Of a stretch of DNA of 64,000 nucleotides, positions 52,204-63,231 are shown in pieces. Source of the stretch: Trileptium ribeirensis. Its lineage: Eukaryota > Nematoda > Enoplea > Enoplida > Thoracostomopsidae. Position numbers and translations under genes: made by a program. How positions within the stretch are numbered: position 1 is the stretch's first letter; every line of letters starts with the position of its first letter. Where the stretch lies: the NCBI GenBank assembly GCA_030248225.1, contig JASANE010018541.1:1-64000 (forward strand), written 5' to 3'. The notes under the pieces were generated by a model, which was not told the DNA's origin, did not search any database, and saw only the letters and a list, made by a program, of their open reading frames with translations.

Positions 52204-53915
52204 TGTTTCGTTTGAATTGGGGTTAGGGGTGGACTATAATTTATTATGGCGGCTATCGGATTATTCAATTGGGACGGGAATCGTGTGGTCCGTACGCGCG
52301 GCTAGTAGTATACGGGTGGGGATTAGTAATTGTTTTTTGGCGCGCGTTATTAGGTTAGCGTACCTCTATTTCTTATGGCGCTGCTGTGTGTTTACTCGAA
52401 TTGCTCGGCACTTGATTCCGATATAAAGTCAAACCAGCCGAAGTTAGAGGTTTTGCTCACAGTTAGAAAAATCGCACAAGAACTGGTAATATAGTTCTGT
52501 TCCGCGTAAAACCACTTTCTAAGCACATTGTCTTATGACTTCCGACTATTTGACCACCTCTGATATTAGTTTCGCCACTCTTATGTTCGAACTCCAGATT
52601 TTCTTGACACTCCGTGATTAAAAGAACTTGCTGCACTTGGACATTGTTCTATTGCCGTGACTGAACCTTGTACCAAATATTTCCTCTCAAACTCACTTTT
52701 GAGCGCACTATTATTCTGGGTAAGATATTTAGTACTTGTGGTTAGGGTATGTATTTGTTAAATCCTCTTGTGAGGTTTGTACGAAACCGTGGCGGTTTGA
52801 TCCGTACGTTTATTTGAATACCTTAACCTCTGCCTGCCTTAGATTTGCGCTAGTACTTCCTTATAATTTCCTCTTTTGAGGTTGGCTCGAGATCGCCGGA
52901 CGGTTCGATCCGTAAGTTTATCTGGGTACCTTAACCTCTGCCTTAGATTTACACTATTTAGTTTCATTAGAGCTACCAGTGCCGGACGGTTCACTGATAG
53001 ATCCTAACTAAATATCTATTACTTTCCCTTTTGGGTTGGTACGTAGCCGCCGGACAGTTCGACTCGCACGTTTATTTAATTACCTTATCGTTTTCCTTAT
53101 AATTAGGCTAAGTAGTTTCCTTATGTTAACGTTCCCGCTGCCGGACTGTTCAGCTAGGCGCGTGTTATTTCCAATACGGTTATGGTTAGTTAACGTTCGT
53201 GCTCGCTCGGGTTTTATTCGGGAATAATACGAATAAGATAATTTAGTAGAGCAATAAGTTCCTATGTGTGAAGAATACCCGTAACTCAACGTTAATTGTC
53301 TTCAGATTTAATGCCAAAATATCTATCCCAAGGTTTTCCAGTCGTTCGCCAGTTCCAGGTGCTCTTTTGCAATTATCCACTTACAGCTTAGTATCCGCCA
53401 CCACATCGAGGACAAAACCAGATAAAAGCGTTGAATTCGATAACCATATAATTCGTAATCAAAGCATATAATTCAAAAGAACAAAAATACGTAGCTAGGT
53501 AACCGTAGGTAAATAAGCGACCAATAAATATTTACACCAATAGACTCGTGTAAATTATGTCGTAAGTCAGGATTCTGCCATTGAATAAACCCCGTAAACC
53601 AATATAAGAAATTATTGCTATATGTGGGCGACGGAAGTACGAAATTTGGTCACCTAAGCCTATGAAAGCAACTCCAGACTGATTAGAAAGCAGAAAACAG
53701 AAGCTAACGCTAGTTAGCTAATAAAAACAATTTTTGTAAATTATGCAAATTAGCATCAATTGAAAACAAAAAACAAAAGCAAACCAAGGACGAAGAAGGG
53801 AGGGAGGGGTATAATAAAGAATTTAGCGACCGACCCGGGGTTTTTATATATTTTTGGGGATTTTGGACGGGTTTTGGACCGGGAACTCCCCTGGTAGCCT
53901 GTTCAACCCCTAACA
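52204..53915 (-). repeat. 3' LTR of Gypsy copy 2
   Basis: 1712 bp. On the minus strand it begins TGTTAGGGG and ends CGAAACA. The first ~800 bp in plus coordinates match 59321-60055. A purine tract (AAGAAACCGGGA on the minus strand) directly precedes its start at 53916. Hairpin modules lie at 52890-53155. Confidence 0.82.
52790..53154. repeat. Hairpin modules with CCGGACGGTT loop in the Gypsy copy 2 LTR
   Basis: The decamer CCGGACGGTT or a one-base variant sits between different complementary arms. They are GATCG/CGATC (52891-52895 and 52906-52910), CAGTG/CACTG (52977-52981 and 52992-52996) and GCTG/CAGC (53137-53140 and 53151-53154). A weaker AGCCG/CGACT pair flanks the copy near 53050. The first unit (near 52790) is a variant with an AAACCG/CGGTTT stem. 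Confidence 0.7.
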
Positions 53916-54717
53916 TCCCGGTTTCTTGGTTGAGCATCTTACACTGATGCTTCCCTAAACGAAATCCCGGTTTTTGTTTTCCAAACCTTTTGTTTTTCCT
54001 TCAAACCCCTCTTTTGACATCGCGTCTTCCACTGACGCTTTTTCTTCTTCCAACTTATTTTCATTCAATAACCGACCCCAACACCTTCCCGATTTTATAA
54101 TTCTTCAGCAATTTCCATCCCTGATTTTATGTTCTCTTAATTCTTCTTTTGGCATGGGGGTGCCTTCGCAATTCGGGAAAACCCTAGCTAAAAATTTCCT
54201 GAAAATTACTAAATGATTAGACAAACATACGTATATACAAGTTATTACATATAACGGTTATTACATAAGTTTATTACCGGTTTTTCCCGGTTTTATTTTG
54301 ATATGTTTTATTTCTTCTTCTTCATTCTGTCATGTCTGGATAATCGCTCCGGTGTTCATTTCGATAGATTTGGTCTTTATGGCTCGTTTTGTCTTTAGTA
54401 TACCGGTTTCGCTACTTCTTCGCCGGTTTCATTGTTATTCTTAACGCCATTGTTCCCGGTTTCTTCGTCGTTATTAACATTTGTTGTCCGCTAATTCTAT
54501 CCGTTTGCCACTTGATCGTTTTCGAATCGTTACCGGTTTATTATTGTTACCGGTTTTGCCGGTTCGGCGGTATTGATTTGTTTCGGCATACTGATCAATT
54601 GAGTCAGTTTCTTTTGTCTCCATTTGTTTGATTTTGTTACACCGTTTGGATTTGGATTGTTTCTTGATTTGACTGACGGTTTCAATAAGGTTATTAGGAG
54701 CGCCCGGACGGCTCGCT
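53916..54717 (-). other. Gypsy copy 2 region downstream of the pol deletion
   Basis: CCGGTTT recurs many times on the plus strand between 54270 and 54570 (K-P/E-P-rich on the minus strand). A short minus frame continues from the truncated reverse transcriptase. No RNase H, integrase or env domain was recognised. Confidence 0.5.
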
Positions 54718-55870
54718 GCTTTGCTGGCGCGTTCGTTAATCCAAAAGGCATAACGTTGAATTTGAACAATCCTTCATGGCATATAATATAAATGTTGTAT
54801 TTTCTTTGTCTTGCTCGTTCATTGGTACTTGCCAATATCCCGATTTTAGATCCAAGGTTGAAAAGTACTTTGCTACACGTAATGCATCTAAAATTTCGCC
54901 AATTCTTGACAATGGAAAACTATCTCGTTTCGTAACTGAGCTGAGCATTCTGTAGTATGCGCAGAATCTTTTTGTTCTGTCCTTTTTATTAGTTAGGACG
55001 ATTGGTGAAGCCCACGGGCTTTATGATCTTCTAATTACACCTTGATCAAGCATTTCTTGTACTTGTTTGCTTGCTTGGTTTCGGTCGACATAAGGTAAAC
55101 GTCGCAGTGGTTGTTGTATCGGTTTGTCAGCTGTGGTTTGTATATAATTTTCCACTTGCGTATTGATACCAATATCGAAGTTTGATTTTGAAAACACATC
55201 GTGATAGTTATGCAATACTGTTGCTAAGTACGCCTTCCATTCTTCATCAGTAACCAATTTTTCATAATTTCGGTTGGTAATTCTATAGTGTTCATGAGCT
55301 CCGTTTGGCGTATTATTTGTTCTTGGAATTGTTCGATAGGGAATCGTCTTGCTCAATTTTCCGTTCTTGTACTTCTGTGTTCACCATCGATATTATTTGT
55401 GGATTCGTTATTTGAATTTCACCAGCCCATGATTTGATTATTGGTTTTTCTCGTTTTCTAATTTGGGTTTATTTTGCTTCGTTTTCTTCTTTGTCTATTC
55501 GGCTCTTTGTTTGTTTCTTTTCGAATCGATCAACTGCTCTTTGAGCTTTTTCTTTGTTAACCACCGTTCTTATGATTGTCTCTTCTAACTTGCGTACCAG
55601 CGGTTGATCTTCGATGATCTCCATTTCTATCGTGTTTAGATTACATACTGGTATCATGATGTTGCCTTTTTCCACTTTGATAACACTGTTTGGTATTGCT
55701 AGGCCATTACTGTCTTTCAATAACGGTTCCACTATTATCGTATTGCCATCGTTTACTCCATCTGGTATTTTGGCTTCAATGAATTTCGCCGACCATGGTG
55801 GTACTCTTTGTTTGTACGAACATTTACATATTTCGATCTGATTATCTTGTATTCCTTTGACCGTTCCCAT
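54718..55870 (-). pseudogene. Gypsy copy 2 connector and truncated reverse transcriptase
   Basis: Minus-strand frame 55870-55469 has the A-K-F-I-E-A-K-I-P / I-I-V-E-P-L-L connector. Frames 55356-55021 and 54948-54736 carry P-L-R-R-L-P-Y-V-D-R, F-S-T-L-D-L-K-S-G-Y-W-Q and then F-N-V-M-P-F-G-L-T-N-A-P-A. Homology stops immediately after N-A-P-A. The Y-L-D-D box and everything downstream are absent, so this is an internal deletion rather than only mutation. Confidence 0.85.
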
Positions 55871-55986
55871 TTTATTGATTCGCTAGTTATGGGGTATCCG
55901 TTGATTGTTCATTTTGATTCTCAGTTGTTGATAATCGATTACTACCTCGAAGGCTGCCATGAAATTGTGTCCATATATCGCAATTT

Positions 55987-56352
55987 TTAGAAAGTTTTTG
56001 ATAGCCATATATCGGATCTTTCGTATTTTCTTTTCCAAGTGGACTTGTACAAAAAATAGCCCACTGCTCTTTCCGCTAATTCGCCATTAAATCCCACTGC
56101 GTACAATGCTGTTTCTCGGAGTGGCAAATGTTTGAAATGTTTTTGGTATTGTTCTTCGCTGATAATCGTGATTTGCGATCCCGTGTCAATTAATCCTCGT
56201 AGTGTTTTGTTGCCCTCCGGATATGTATCGATATAATATCTTGATACAACCGTTGGATGGTTGCATGGCTCGTGTTCTTGTGATTCATTGACTTGGTTCA
56301 CTTCTATGAATTTTGTTTTCTTTTCGTCTATTGATATGTCCTCGATTTTCAT
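55987..56352 (-). pseudogene. Gypsy copy 2 aspartic protease
   Basis: The 121-codon frame has Y-Y-I-D-T-Y-P, then L-I-D-T-G-S-Q-I-T-I-I-S-E (about 56158-56197) and H-L-P-L-R-E-T-A-L-Y-A-V-G-F-N-G-E-L. The D-T-G site is intact, unlike in copy 1. The frame is lost after the core. Confidence 0.85.
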
Positions 56353-56379
56353 TTGGAGAACATTTTTGTCGTTCCACTA

Positions 56380-58934
56380 CGCTCGATTTTGATAGTTGAT
56401 TTCTCGTTTCTCCATTTGTTTGGTTCGATCGATTCGGCATTATTCTGTAACGATTATGGTTTTGTTGTTGATTTATTCTGATTCTCTCTTGTGTTTTGAC
56501 CAGGGTTTCTTGAGAAACACTGTTCCGTTTTATGACCCAACTTTACACATTTGTTACATGTCGGCGGTGTTTGGTTCATCAACGATTGTCTACTTTGTGG
56601 TTGTTGTTTTACCACTGGTGCTGGCATTCTTTGTTGCTGTTGACGTGTAATTTGAGGCATGTATTGGTTGTTGTGGTGCTTGTGTTGAGTACATCGCTTG
56701 TGGCGTTGGTTGTTACGTTTCCGTTTGTCCATATGGTTGCATTGATAGAAGGTAATTCGCATCCATCTATGTAGGTATTATTGGCATTGGCCATGATTGT
56801 GCCATTTGTTGTTGAGGTCGTATCGGTTGGTTCTTCCACCTTTGTGAGCGCCATTGTGTTTGTGGCCTTTGCATTCTCGGTCGCCACATTTGTTGGTTGA
56901 TGTTCGGTCTCGTTCTTACGATTTGATTTGGCCGGTTTGACTGTACTTCGCGATACTTTGGTCGTTGTTCGTTTGTGCCTTGTGATCCTTCAGTCATTTG
57001 TTGATTTAGGCTTTCGACTGCTTCTGTTTTCTCCGATAACGTTACGAAAGTTTTTTGTTTCGTTTCACATAAACTGTTTCGGATCTCATCCTTTACTCCG
57101 GTTATTATATAATGCTTATTTTAGAGTTTTTTCGATAACCGAAACGGGCACATCTTTCGTAGTTAGGTTTCATGCTACGTAGAGTCGTAATGCGTCTACG
57201 AAGTCTTTGACTGTTTTCGTTTGCCGTAGGCTTTGCAATTTATTCATATTATTCGTCAATGTTTTTGGTATGTCGAATCGTTCTTTGAATTTCTTGATCA
57301 ATTCTTGACAATTCTTGATAATTGCACAATTCTTTGGCTTTCTCGAGTGTCAGCACTTCTAAGTATTCTTCTGCTTACACTCGCATTTTCGTTTTGAATA
57401 CTCGAAGCTCTTTTTGTTCGTCATCGATACCATCTTGAACCAGTGCTTTTTCAAATTCCTTACGGGATTTTTCGAAGCTTGTTTCACCTTTGTACGATTG
57501 TAATTTGCGCATCTCGTTTTCCATTTTGACCAAAATTGCTTGGCCAGTCGATTGGTGCATTCCGTTTGGTATTTGTGGCGATTCTTCGGTTGCCACCTTA
57601 ATCAACGCCTCAATTAATTGTTGGTTCAATGTTACTAGATCGTTTTGTTGACCTTGATTATTATTTTGATTCGTCGTTGGTTGTGGTCATTGGTATTAAT
57701 ACATATACGGCGTTGCAGTTTCTAGTGGCACTCCGGGACTGATCGTTGAATTGTTTTTAACGAACGGCATTTGATTGCCTTGTGGCGCTATTGGTGTTGC
57801 ACCGTAATATTGGTATGCCCCGTTTTGAATTGCACTGGTTGTTACTCCTTGCTGTTGGTTCCAAGTATTCATTGGATGGAGCACGCCATAATTCGTTGTT
57901 ATATACGGAGTTTGTATTCGACTGTACTTGGTCGCCATTTGGGTTGTACCACTGTTTATTACGTATGGTACTCGTACTTGGTTCATACATTCGTCATCTC
58001 GCTTGTATTGCGTCGTTCTTTGTTTGCACCCATTTGTATTTGATTGGGTTGCTTGTTGATTGGTGTTGAGTTTGCCACTTGATCGTAATTCGTATCAGAC
58101 TGTACTCGGTTTGTGTCAATTAATTCTTCGTGAGTACCGTATTGATCGTAATTCGTTTGATCATTGTTTGGTTTAAATTGGGTTCGATTCGTATTACGTT
58201 GCTGCATGCCCCATTGATCATCGGTTTAGTCAATTTGGTTGCTTTGCATTTGAATCAGACTACGTTCTTTTCGATTTGTATCATTTTGAATATAGTTCAT
58301 ATCACATTGATTAACACTGTTTTGATTTTGGTAATCATTTATTTGTCTTGGGATTGCCCCAATTTGATATTGGTTTGCATTTGCTTCAATTTGGTTCGTT
58401 TCGTGTTGGGCTCCACTTTGAATTCCATTTATTTTATTAATTGTCACTGATTGTTGTTGTTGTTCCCTTATTTGCTGAATTTTCACCGTGCTCCGTTCCA
58501 TGTTGATTATTGCTACTTTTGTTCGTTCCGAGTTATTATTACTCGGCGGTGTTGTATATATTTGACCCATATTGAGGGGTACGTTGTACTCCACACCTTG
58601 AATTATAATTTTCGGTCGATAATCATTTTGGTTTCGTTCATTCCACGGTTTTTGTTGAATTACCGTTATTTCGTCGTCATCCGTGTTTTGTAATTCCGTT
58701 CTTGGCTGTGCCAACGGAATTTTCGGTTCGCTCGGTTCCATATTTTGACAAAATTGTCGTAATTCTTCTGTTAATGTTGCATGCCTTGCTATGAACTGTA
58801 TATAATTGCTTTTGTTTTTGGCATTGCAACTTTTGTATGGTACTCCAGATATCTTTTTCTGTGTTTGTCATATGTGAAAACAGTTCTTCTGTCCTTGCTT
58901 CTTCATGAAACGTTTGGGTATACGTTTCTTTCAA
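56380..58934 (-). pseudogene. Gypsy copy 2 gag, asparagine/glutamine-rich
   Basis: Overlapping minus-strand frames (58934-58677, 58741-58226, 57986-57696, 57629-57375 and 56762-56454) encode a long gag. The N-terminal and middle parts are extremely rich in N, Q, T and S. A helical segment with E-A-L-I-K-V-A-T follows. A good zinc knuckle C-N-K-C-V-K-L-G-H-K-T-E-Q-C lies near the end (about 56516-56560). The frame changes suggest several indels. The prion-like composition is unusual for Gypsy gag. Confidence 0.78.
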
Positions 58935-59320
58935 GCTTTCCTGTTGTTCATTTCTTTTCGGTTCCGGTGTATTTGGGCGAACGCGCGCATTATCTCTTCA
59001 AGTTATTTTGTCGTATTGTACGACATTTGATCGTCGCTATTGGTATTTTTGGTTTTTTGGACAGTTCATTTTGCACGTTTATTCCAAGTGGCGTTCTTTG
59101 GAGTGGCATTTTTTGGTATTTTAAATTTTAGGCTAGGCTGATATAATTCGTCCCGATTACGTGTACTATTAGTTTTTACTATAATATAAATAATTTTTAT
59201 TTTGGCTTATGCCTTATCGGGGACTGGGTCAATTTTGATTTTTGCGAAAATACTGACCAACTTTATTTTATTATAATTGTTCCCACACTTTTACACGACA
59301 TCATGGTCAGCATGTTATTT
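58935..59320 (-). other. Gypsy copy 2 leader between LTR and gag
   Basis: Shares GACCAACTTTATTTTATTAT and ACACGACATCATGGTCAGC with the copy 1 leader. No clear primer-binding site was identified. Confidence 0.5.
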
Positions 59321-60055
59321 TGTTTCGTTTGGATTGGGGTTAGGGGTGGACTATAATTTATTATGGCGGCTATCGGATTATTAAATTGGGACGGGATTCG
59401 TCACTCGAACATGTGTGGTCCGTACGCGTTTCCAGTAGTATGCCGGTGGGATTAGTAATTGTTCCTTGGCGCGCGTTATTAGGTCAGCGTACCTCTATTT
59501 TTATGGCGCTGCTGCGTGTCTACTCGAGTGGCTCGGCACTTGATTCCGATATAAAGTCAAACCAGCCGAAGATAGATGGTTTACTCATAGTTAGTAAATC
59601 GCACAACTGGTATTAATATGGTTCGGTTCCGCGTAACGCCACTATCTAAGCACATTGTCTTATGACTTCCGAGTATTTGACCACCTCTGATATTACTTTC
59701 GCCACTCTTATGTTCGAACTCCAGATATTCTTGATACTCCGTCATTAAAAGAACTTGTTGGACTTAGTGTTCAATTGCCGTGATTAATCCTTGTACCAAA
59801 TATTTCCTCTCAAACTCACTTTTGAGCGCACTATTATTTTGAGTAAGTTATTTAGTACTTGTGGTTAGTGTATATATTGGTTAAGTCCTCTTCTGAGGTT
59901 TGTACGAAACCGCCGGACGGTTCGATCCGCACGTTTATTTGAATACCTTAACCTTTGCCTTAGATTTGCACTAGTACCTCCTTATAATTTCCTCTTTTGA
60001 GGTTGGCACGAGATAGCCGGACGGTTAGATCCGTACGCTTATCTGATCGTACCTT
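59321..60055 (-). repeat. 5' LTR of Gypsy copy 2, truncated
   Basis: Matches 52204-52940 from TGTTTCGTTTG through the hairpin-module region, then stops at about 60055. The outer half of the LTR is missing, replaced by an L2/CR1-like fragment. Confidence 0.85.
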
Positions 60056-60069
60056 AAGAGGGTTTAGAG

Positions 60070-60250
60070 GTGCTTGCCTTAGCTTGGCATTTGTCGCTCC
60101 ACTCCCAATCTACGTTTGAACTTGTCCAAATTATCGGATAGCACGGTAGTACTGTCAAGTTTGTCCCACAAATCTATCACTCGACAAGTGAAAATTTGAC
60201 TCCGAACATTCGTACTGTGAGCTTATCAGCCTTCTCCGCGGCACGTTTCT
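60070..60250 (-). mobile_element. Antisense C-terminal fragment of a CR1/L2-like reverse transcriptase
   Basis: The minus strand reads F-F-T-C-R-V-I-D-L-W-D-K-L, then a segment with N-L-D-K-F-K-R-R-L-G-V. This is the usual C-terminal ending of CR1/L2/Jockey-type ORF2 (R-V-x-x-L-W-N-x-L-P ... F-K-x-x-L-D). Only this tail is present. Confidence 0.6.
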
Positions 60251-60530
60251 TACCAAAACGAAACCGACACCTCCAATGGTGGCCAAAGGGAAAGGGGTGG
60301 AAGCAGAGCGAATTCGAGAATTAGCAAAAAAATATAAGTGAAGTCAAGAATAAGGGGAAAAGAGCCACCAAGGGGGATGGACCGGTCTACCAGCGGTCGG
60401 AGATACCCTTTATCACTGGATGAGAGTTGCGCGAGTTCCCAAGTGGTAGACATGTCATTGTCCCGGGCAGGGATATCAAGATTAGGTCAGGGTCATATAA
60501 CAGTTTACAAAGCAAGCTGAATTGGCCGTG
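60251..60530. other. Unassigned sequence
   Basis: A purine-rich stretch lies at 60285-60375. No feature was recognised. Confidence 0.3.
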
Positions 60531-61760
60531 TGTAGTAAGTAAGTCAGTTTAGACAAGTGTCTAACTACTTTAAACGGATTAACAGTTACAACTTATGTAC
60601 TACATGAGTGAAACCATTTGTGGTATAAACAGGTTGGGCTAAGTTAGGGGAAAGTAAGTTTACTTGAAACAAAAATTGGGAATTTAGCTTGGTTTGATGT
60701 TGTTCACTCGGCACCTTTCAGCCAGAGCGAACTTGAAATAATTTATCTGATATAAAGTCAAATTTAGTTAGCGGAATCGAGTATCTGTGCTAATAACGAT
60801 TGTACCCTGGCGAGTTCGAGGAACGAGCCGTGGGTAATGAAGTTTGATATTAGAAAAGCTTAAAGGATAGATCTAATTAAATTTGAAACTAAACTTAAGT
60901 AATTTGGTCGGCGTTGACGAATTCGAGTAATCATGCCAGTCACGCTTATATATACCCTAAGCGAGTTCGCATAACGAGCCATGGTATAAGGTTGAATTGA
61001 AAATAATGTTAAGAAAAAAATGGATTTTGATTGTAAATTGGAACTTTGTGTGAAATGTGAATTTTAGAAAATGTATGGTTGCCTATACATAGTTTTAAGG
61101 AGTAAAACTTTATATGAAGTTTATTTAACTGGAAAGGGAAATAGGTGTTATAACTTTACAAATGTCAACTAGGGTTTTAGGAAATACTTGCTGTAAACTG
61201 CAGGGAGCTCGAGTAGCAAGTCTGCAGCATCTCAATAGTTTGTTCTGAGTTTTTGCAAAGAAGTTTTAGACTATATGCCGTGCCCGTGTAGGCTAGCACA
61301 GAAGTCAGCTTAGGGTTTCTTAGGAAACTTTATTCGAAATTATTTACAAAATTTTATACTGCCACCGAGTGCCCGAGTAGACCAGTGAACAGCCTAATTT
61401 AGGATTGTATCGAAATGTACTAACAAATATGGGTTGCTAATTTCAATAACAAAAGGTTTATTAGGAGTACCATGAAAAAGTGTTCGAGTAACAACCAGTA
61501 GCTTTTGTTAACCAGAATTTCTAAACAAATTTTGGAAGGACTGAAAAATGTGTACCCATACCTTCAGCCCTTGCTGAAGATCAACTGATACCAATGCAGG
61601 AGTGAGCTGCATTCGCTCTGAAGGCGCCCCCAGCTCTGTCTTAACTCAGCAAAGCGGCCCGGGTTAAGGCAGGGGTTGGAGCTGGAAGAAGCAAGTATAA
61701 CCATTAGGTCCTAAGCTTGTAGTTTACACTAAGATACGCTCCGTTATGTATTGACACCAT
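60531..61760. repeat. LTR-like region with hairpin array
   Basis: The phrase GATATAAAGTCAAA and its surroundings resemble the Gypsy copy LTRs at 52410 and 59550, so this is probably part of a third, diverged LTR. Six or more short stem modules with CGAGTTCG-like loops are listed separately. Near 61562-61579 a perfect CTTCAGC/GCTGAAG hairpin also occurs. No coding sequence was found. Confidence 0.55.
60803..61506. repeat. Hairpin modules with CGAGT-type loops
   Basis: Stems differ while loops are alike. They are TACCC/GGGTA (60803-60807 and 60832-60836), GCGTTGAC/GTCACGC with a one-base bulge (60911-60918 and 60939-60945), TATACC/GGTATA (60951-60956 and 60983-60988), CTGCAG/CTGCAG (61198-61203 and 61222-61227), GTGC/GCAC (61280-61283 and 61296-61299) and AAAAG/CTTTT (61476-61480 and 61502-61506). 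Loops share CGAGTTCG or CGAGTA followed by a CC/CCA. Confidence 0.7.
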
Positions 61761-63200
61761 TCGGATTTTTACCCATGAATAAAATGTATTACCTGTTCCG
61801 TATGTACTATTAGTATGGGGTGAATAGAAATTGCACCAGGACATTAAAACTTTTGCTATTTACAAGTCGTCTAAAATTAAATAACAATTAGTGCAGCCGT
61901 AGTATAACCTAGTAACGTAAACGCACCACAGCGATAAGCTAAGGATGCCTGGCAAGTGCCCAGCGCCTTTAGCGCCCAAAATAATCAGGGTAAACTAATG
62001 CTGACATAGGGAGGGGTAGTAGTGTCAATACAGGTGACCAGCACCGTTGGGTGAATTATTAAAACTAATAGGTAACTAGGGATCGCTCCAGCTAGATCAA
62101 CAAGACAGATTCCGTTGTAAAATTTTAATACCAGTTGTTAGCGTGAAAGTTTAAGAGTAAAAATTAAACAAAGTAACAATATTAGTACCCAACACATTAT
62201 GAAAAAACTTAACAGCCCCGGCATTATGCACCTAGGGTGTAGAGATAACAAGCAACAACAATAATGAGTACCAACAGTACCAACATGTTCGCATGTCCAG
62301 CAATATACATCGTAGTAGCAATTTTTATAGTGAGTTTTGGAATTTTTGGAAATGATATGAGTTCGTATTAACCATGTATTACCGGATACATACACCTAAG
62401 GTCGCAGCTGTACTTGTACGGTTCGTAAGCCTCGGGGATCTAAAAAGAACTAAGAATTTTATAAGTTAGTGTTAAGGGGACAAGTGACACAGGATTTCCT
62501 CCTAAATAGAACGTGGGTGTTGGCTCATAGCTGCCAAGCCCCCTAAGCGTAAAGTTTCCCCGGCCTGTGCATTGGGCAACCCCTAGGCGAGGCTTGCGCG
62601 AAGACCTAGTTCCGGTAACCAGGCCCTAGAGTATGCTGGCAATGTCACAACCTTCGACGATACAGCATCCCATGTTGTGGCAGCCCGGTGTCCAACGGGT
62701 GGTAAAATGGTGCCGGAGAGGGAGAAAGACCAATCCCACCCAAGAGGTTCCCGTTTAGGCGATGGGCTGCCCTTTTTCTGGTCTGCCATAACCCGGGTAT
62801 TTTCAAAATTTTAGAAAATTGGTGCGAACTTTTAGGGTTATGAAAAGAGTAATTTAAGAGTGTTTCCTACGGGTTGCGTAGATTTCCGGTAGGAATAAGG
62901 AGTTAGGACCCCCTGGGATAGGTTGAAGAACCCTGGTCATTGTATGAAATTAGAAAAGTCAAATATTGACGTATTTAATTTTGGAAGAGAAATAGTTAAA
63001 ATTAGGGGACACCAAAGGTTAACAAACATAGGATTATGGGACGACTAGGGTATTATTAGCCCCGGAAAAAGATGAAATGTAGTCCCACCTTAGGATAGAA
63101 GTTGCTCCCGCTTAATGAGACCCCAATATATGTATAAACTTAATAATAAAGTGAAAAAGTTGATTTTTAGGTAAAATTGAGTATAATGTCAGGGCATAGA
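61761..63200. other. Unassigned sequence, locally GC-rich
   Basis: 62520-62780 is distinctly GC-richer, and AT-rich sequence lies on both sides. Minus-strand open frames at 62395-62138 and 62789-62583 have no recognisable domain. Possibly LTR or leader sequence of another retroelement. Confidence 0.3.
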
Positions 63201-63231
63201 AGTAATGTGTCACTAGATAGGGGTAAGTAAG

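Larger units (their letters stand above)
52204..60055 (-). mobile_element. Gypsy-type LTR retrotransposon, copy 2 (internally deleted, 5' LTR truncated)
   Basis: 3' LTR at 52204-53915, internal region 53916-59320, 5' LTR at 59321-60055 (cut off). Minus-strand coding runs gag, zinc knuckle, protease, then a reverse transcriptase that ends abruptly at about 54718. The rest of pol is missing. It is related to copy 1 in domain order and motifs, but diverged throughout. Confidence 0.85.

Noticed and set aside
59280..59320. TGGTCAGCATG as primer-binding site of the Gypsy copies
   Set aside because: It begins with TGG only on the plus strand, while the elements read on the minus strand.
53036..59616. 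Plus-strand frames across Gypsy copy 2
   Set aside because: Same antisense effect, or LTR sequence. No domain was seen on the plus strand.
62138..62395. Cys-rich minus-strand frame as a membrane or env protein
   Set aside because: AT-rich, short, with no signal peptide or family pattern, and it lies in noncoding repeat sequence.
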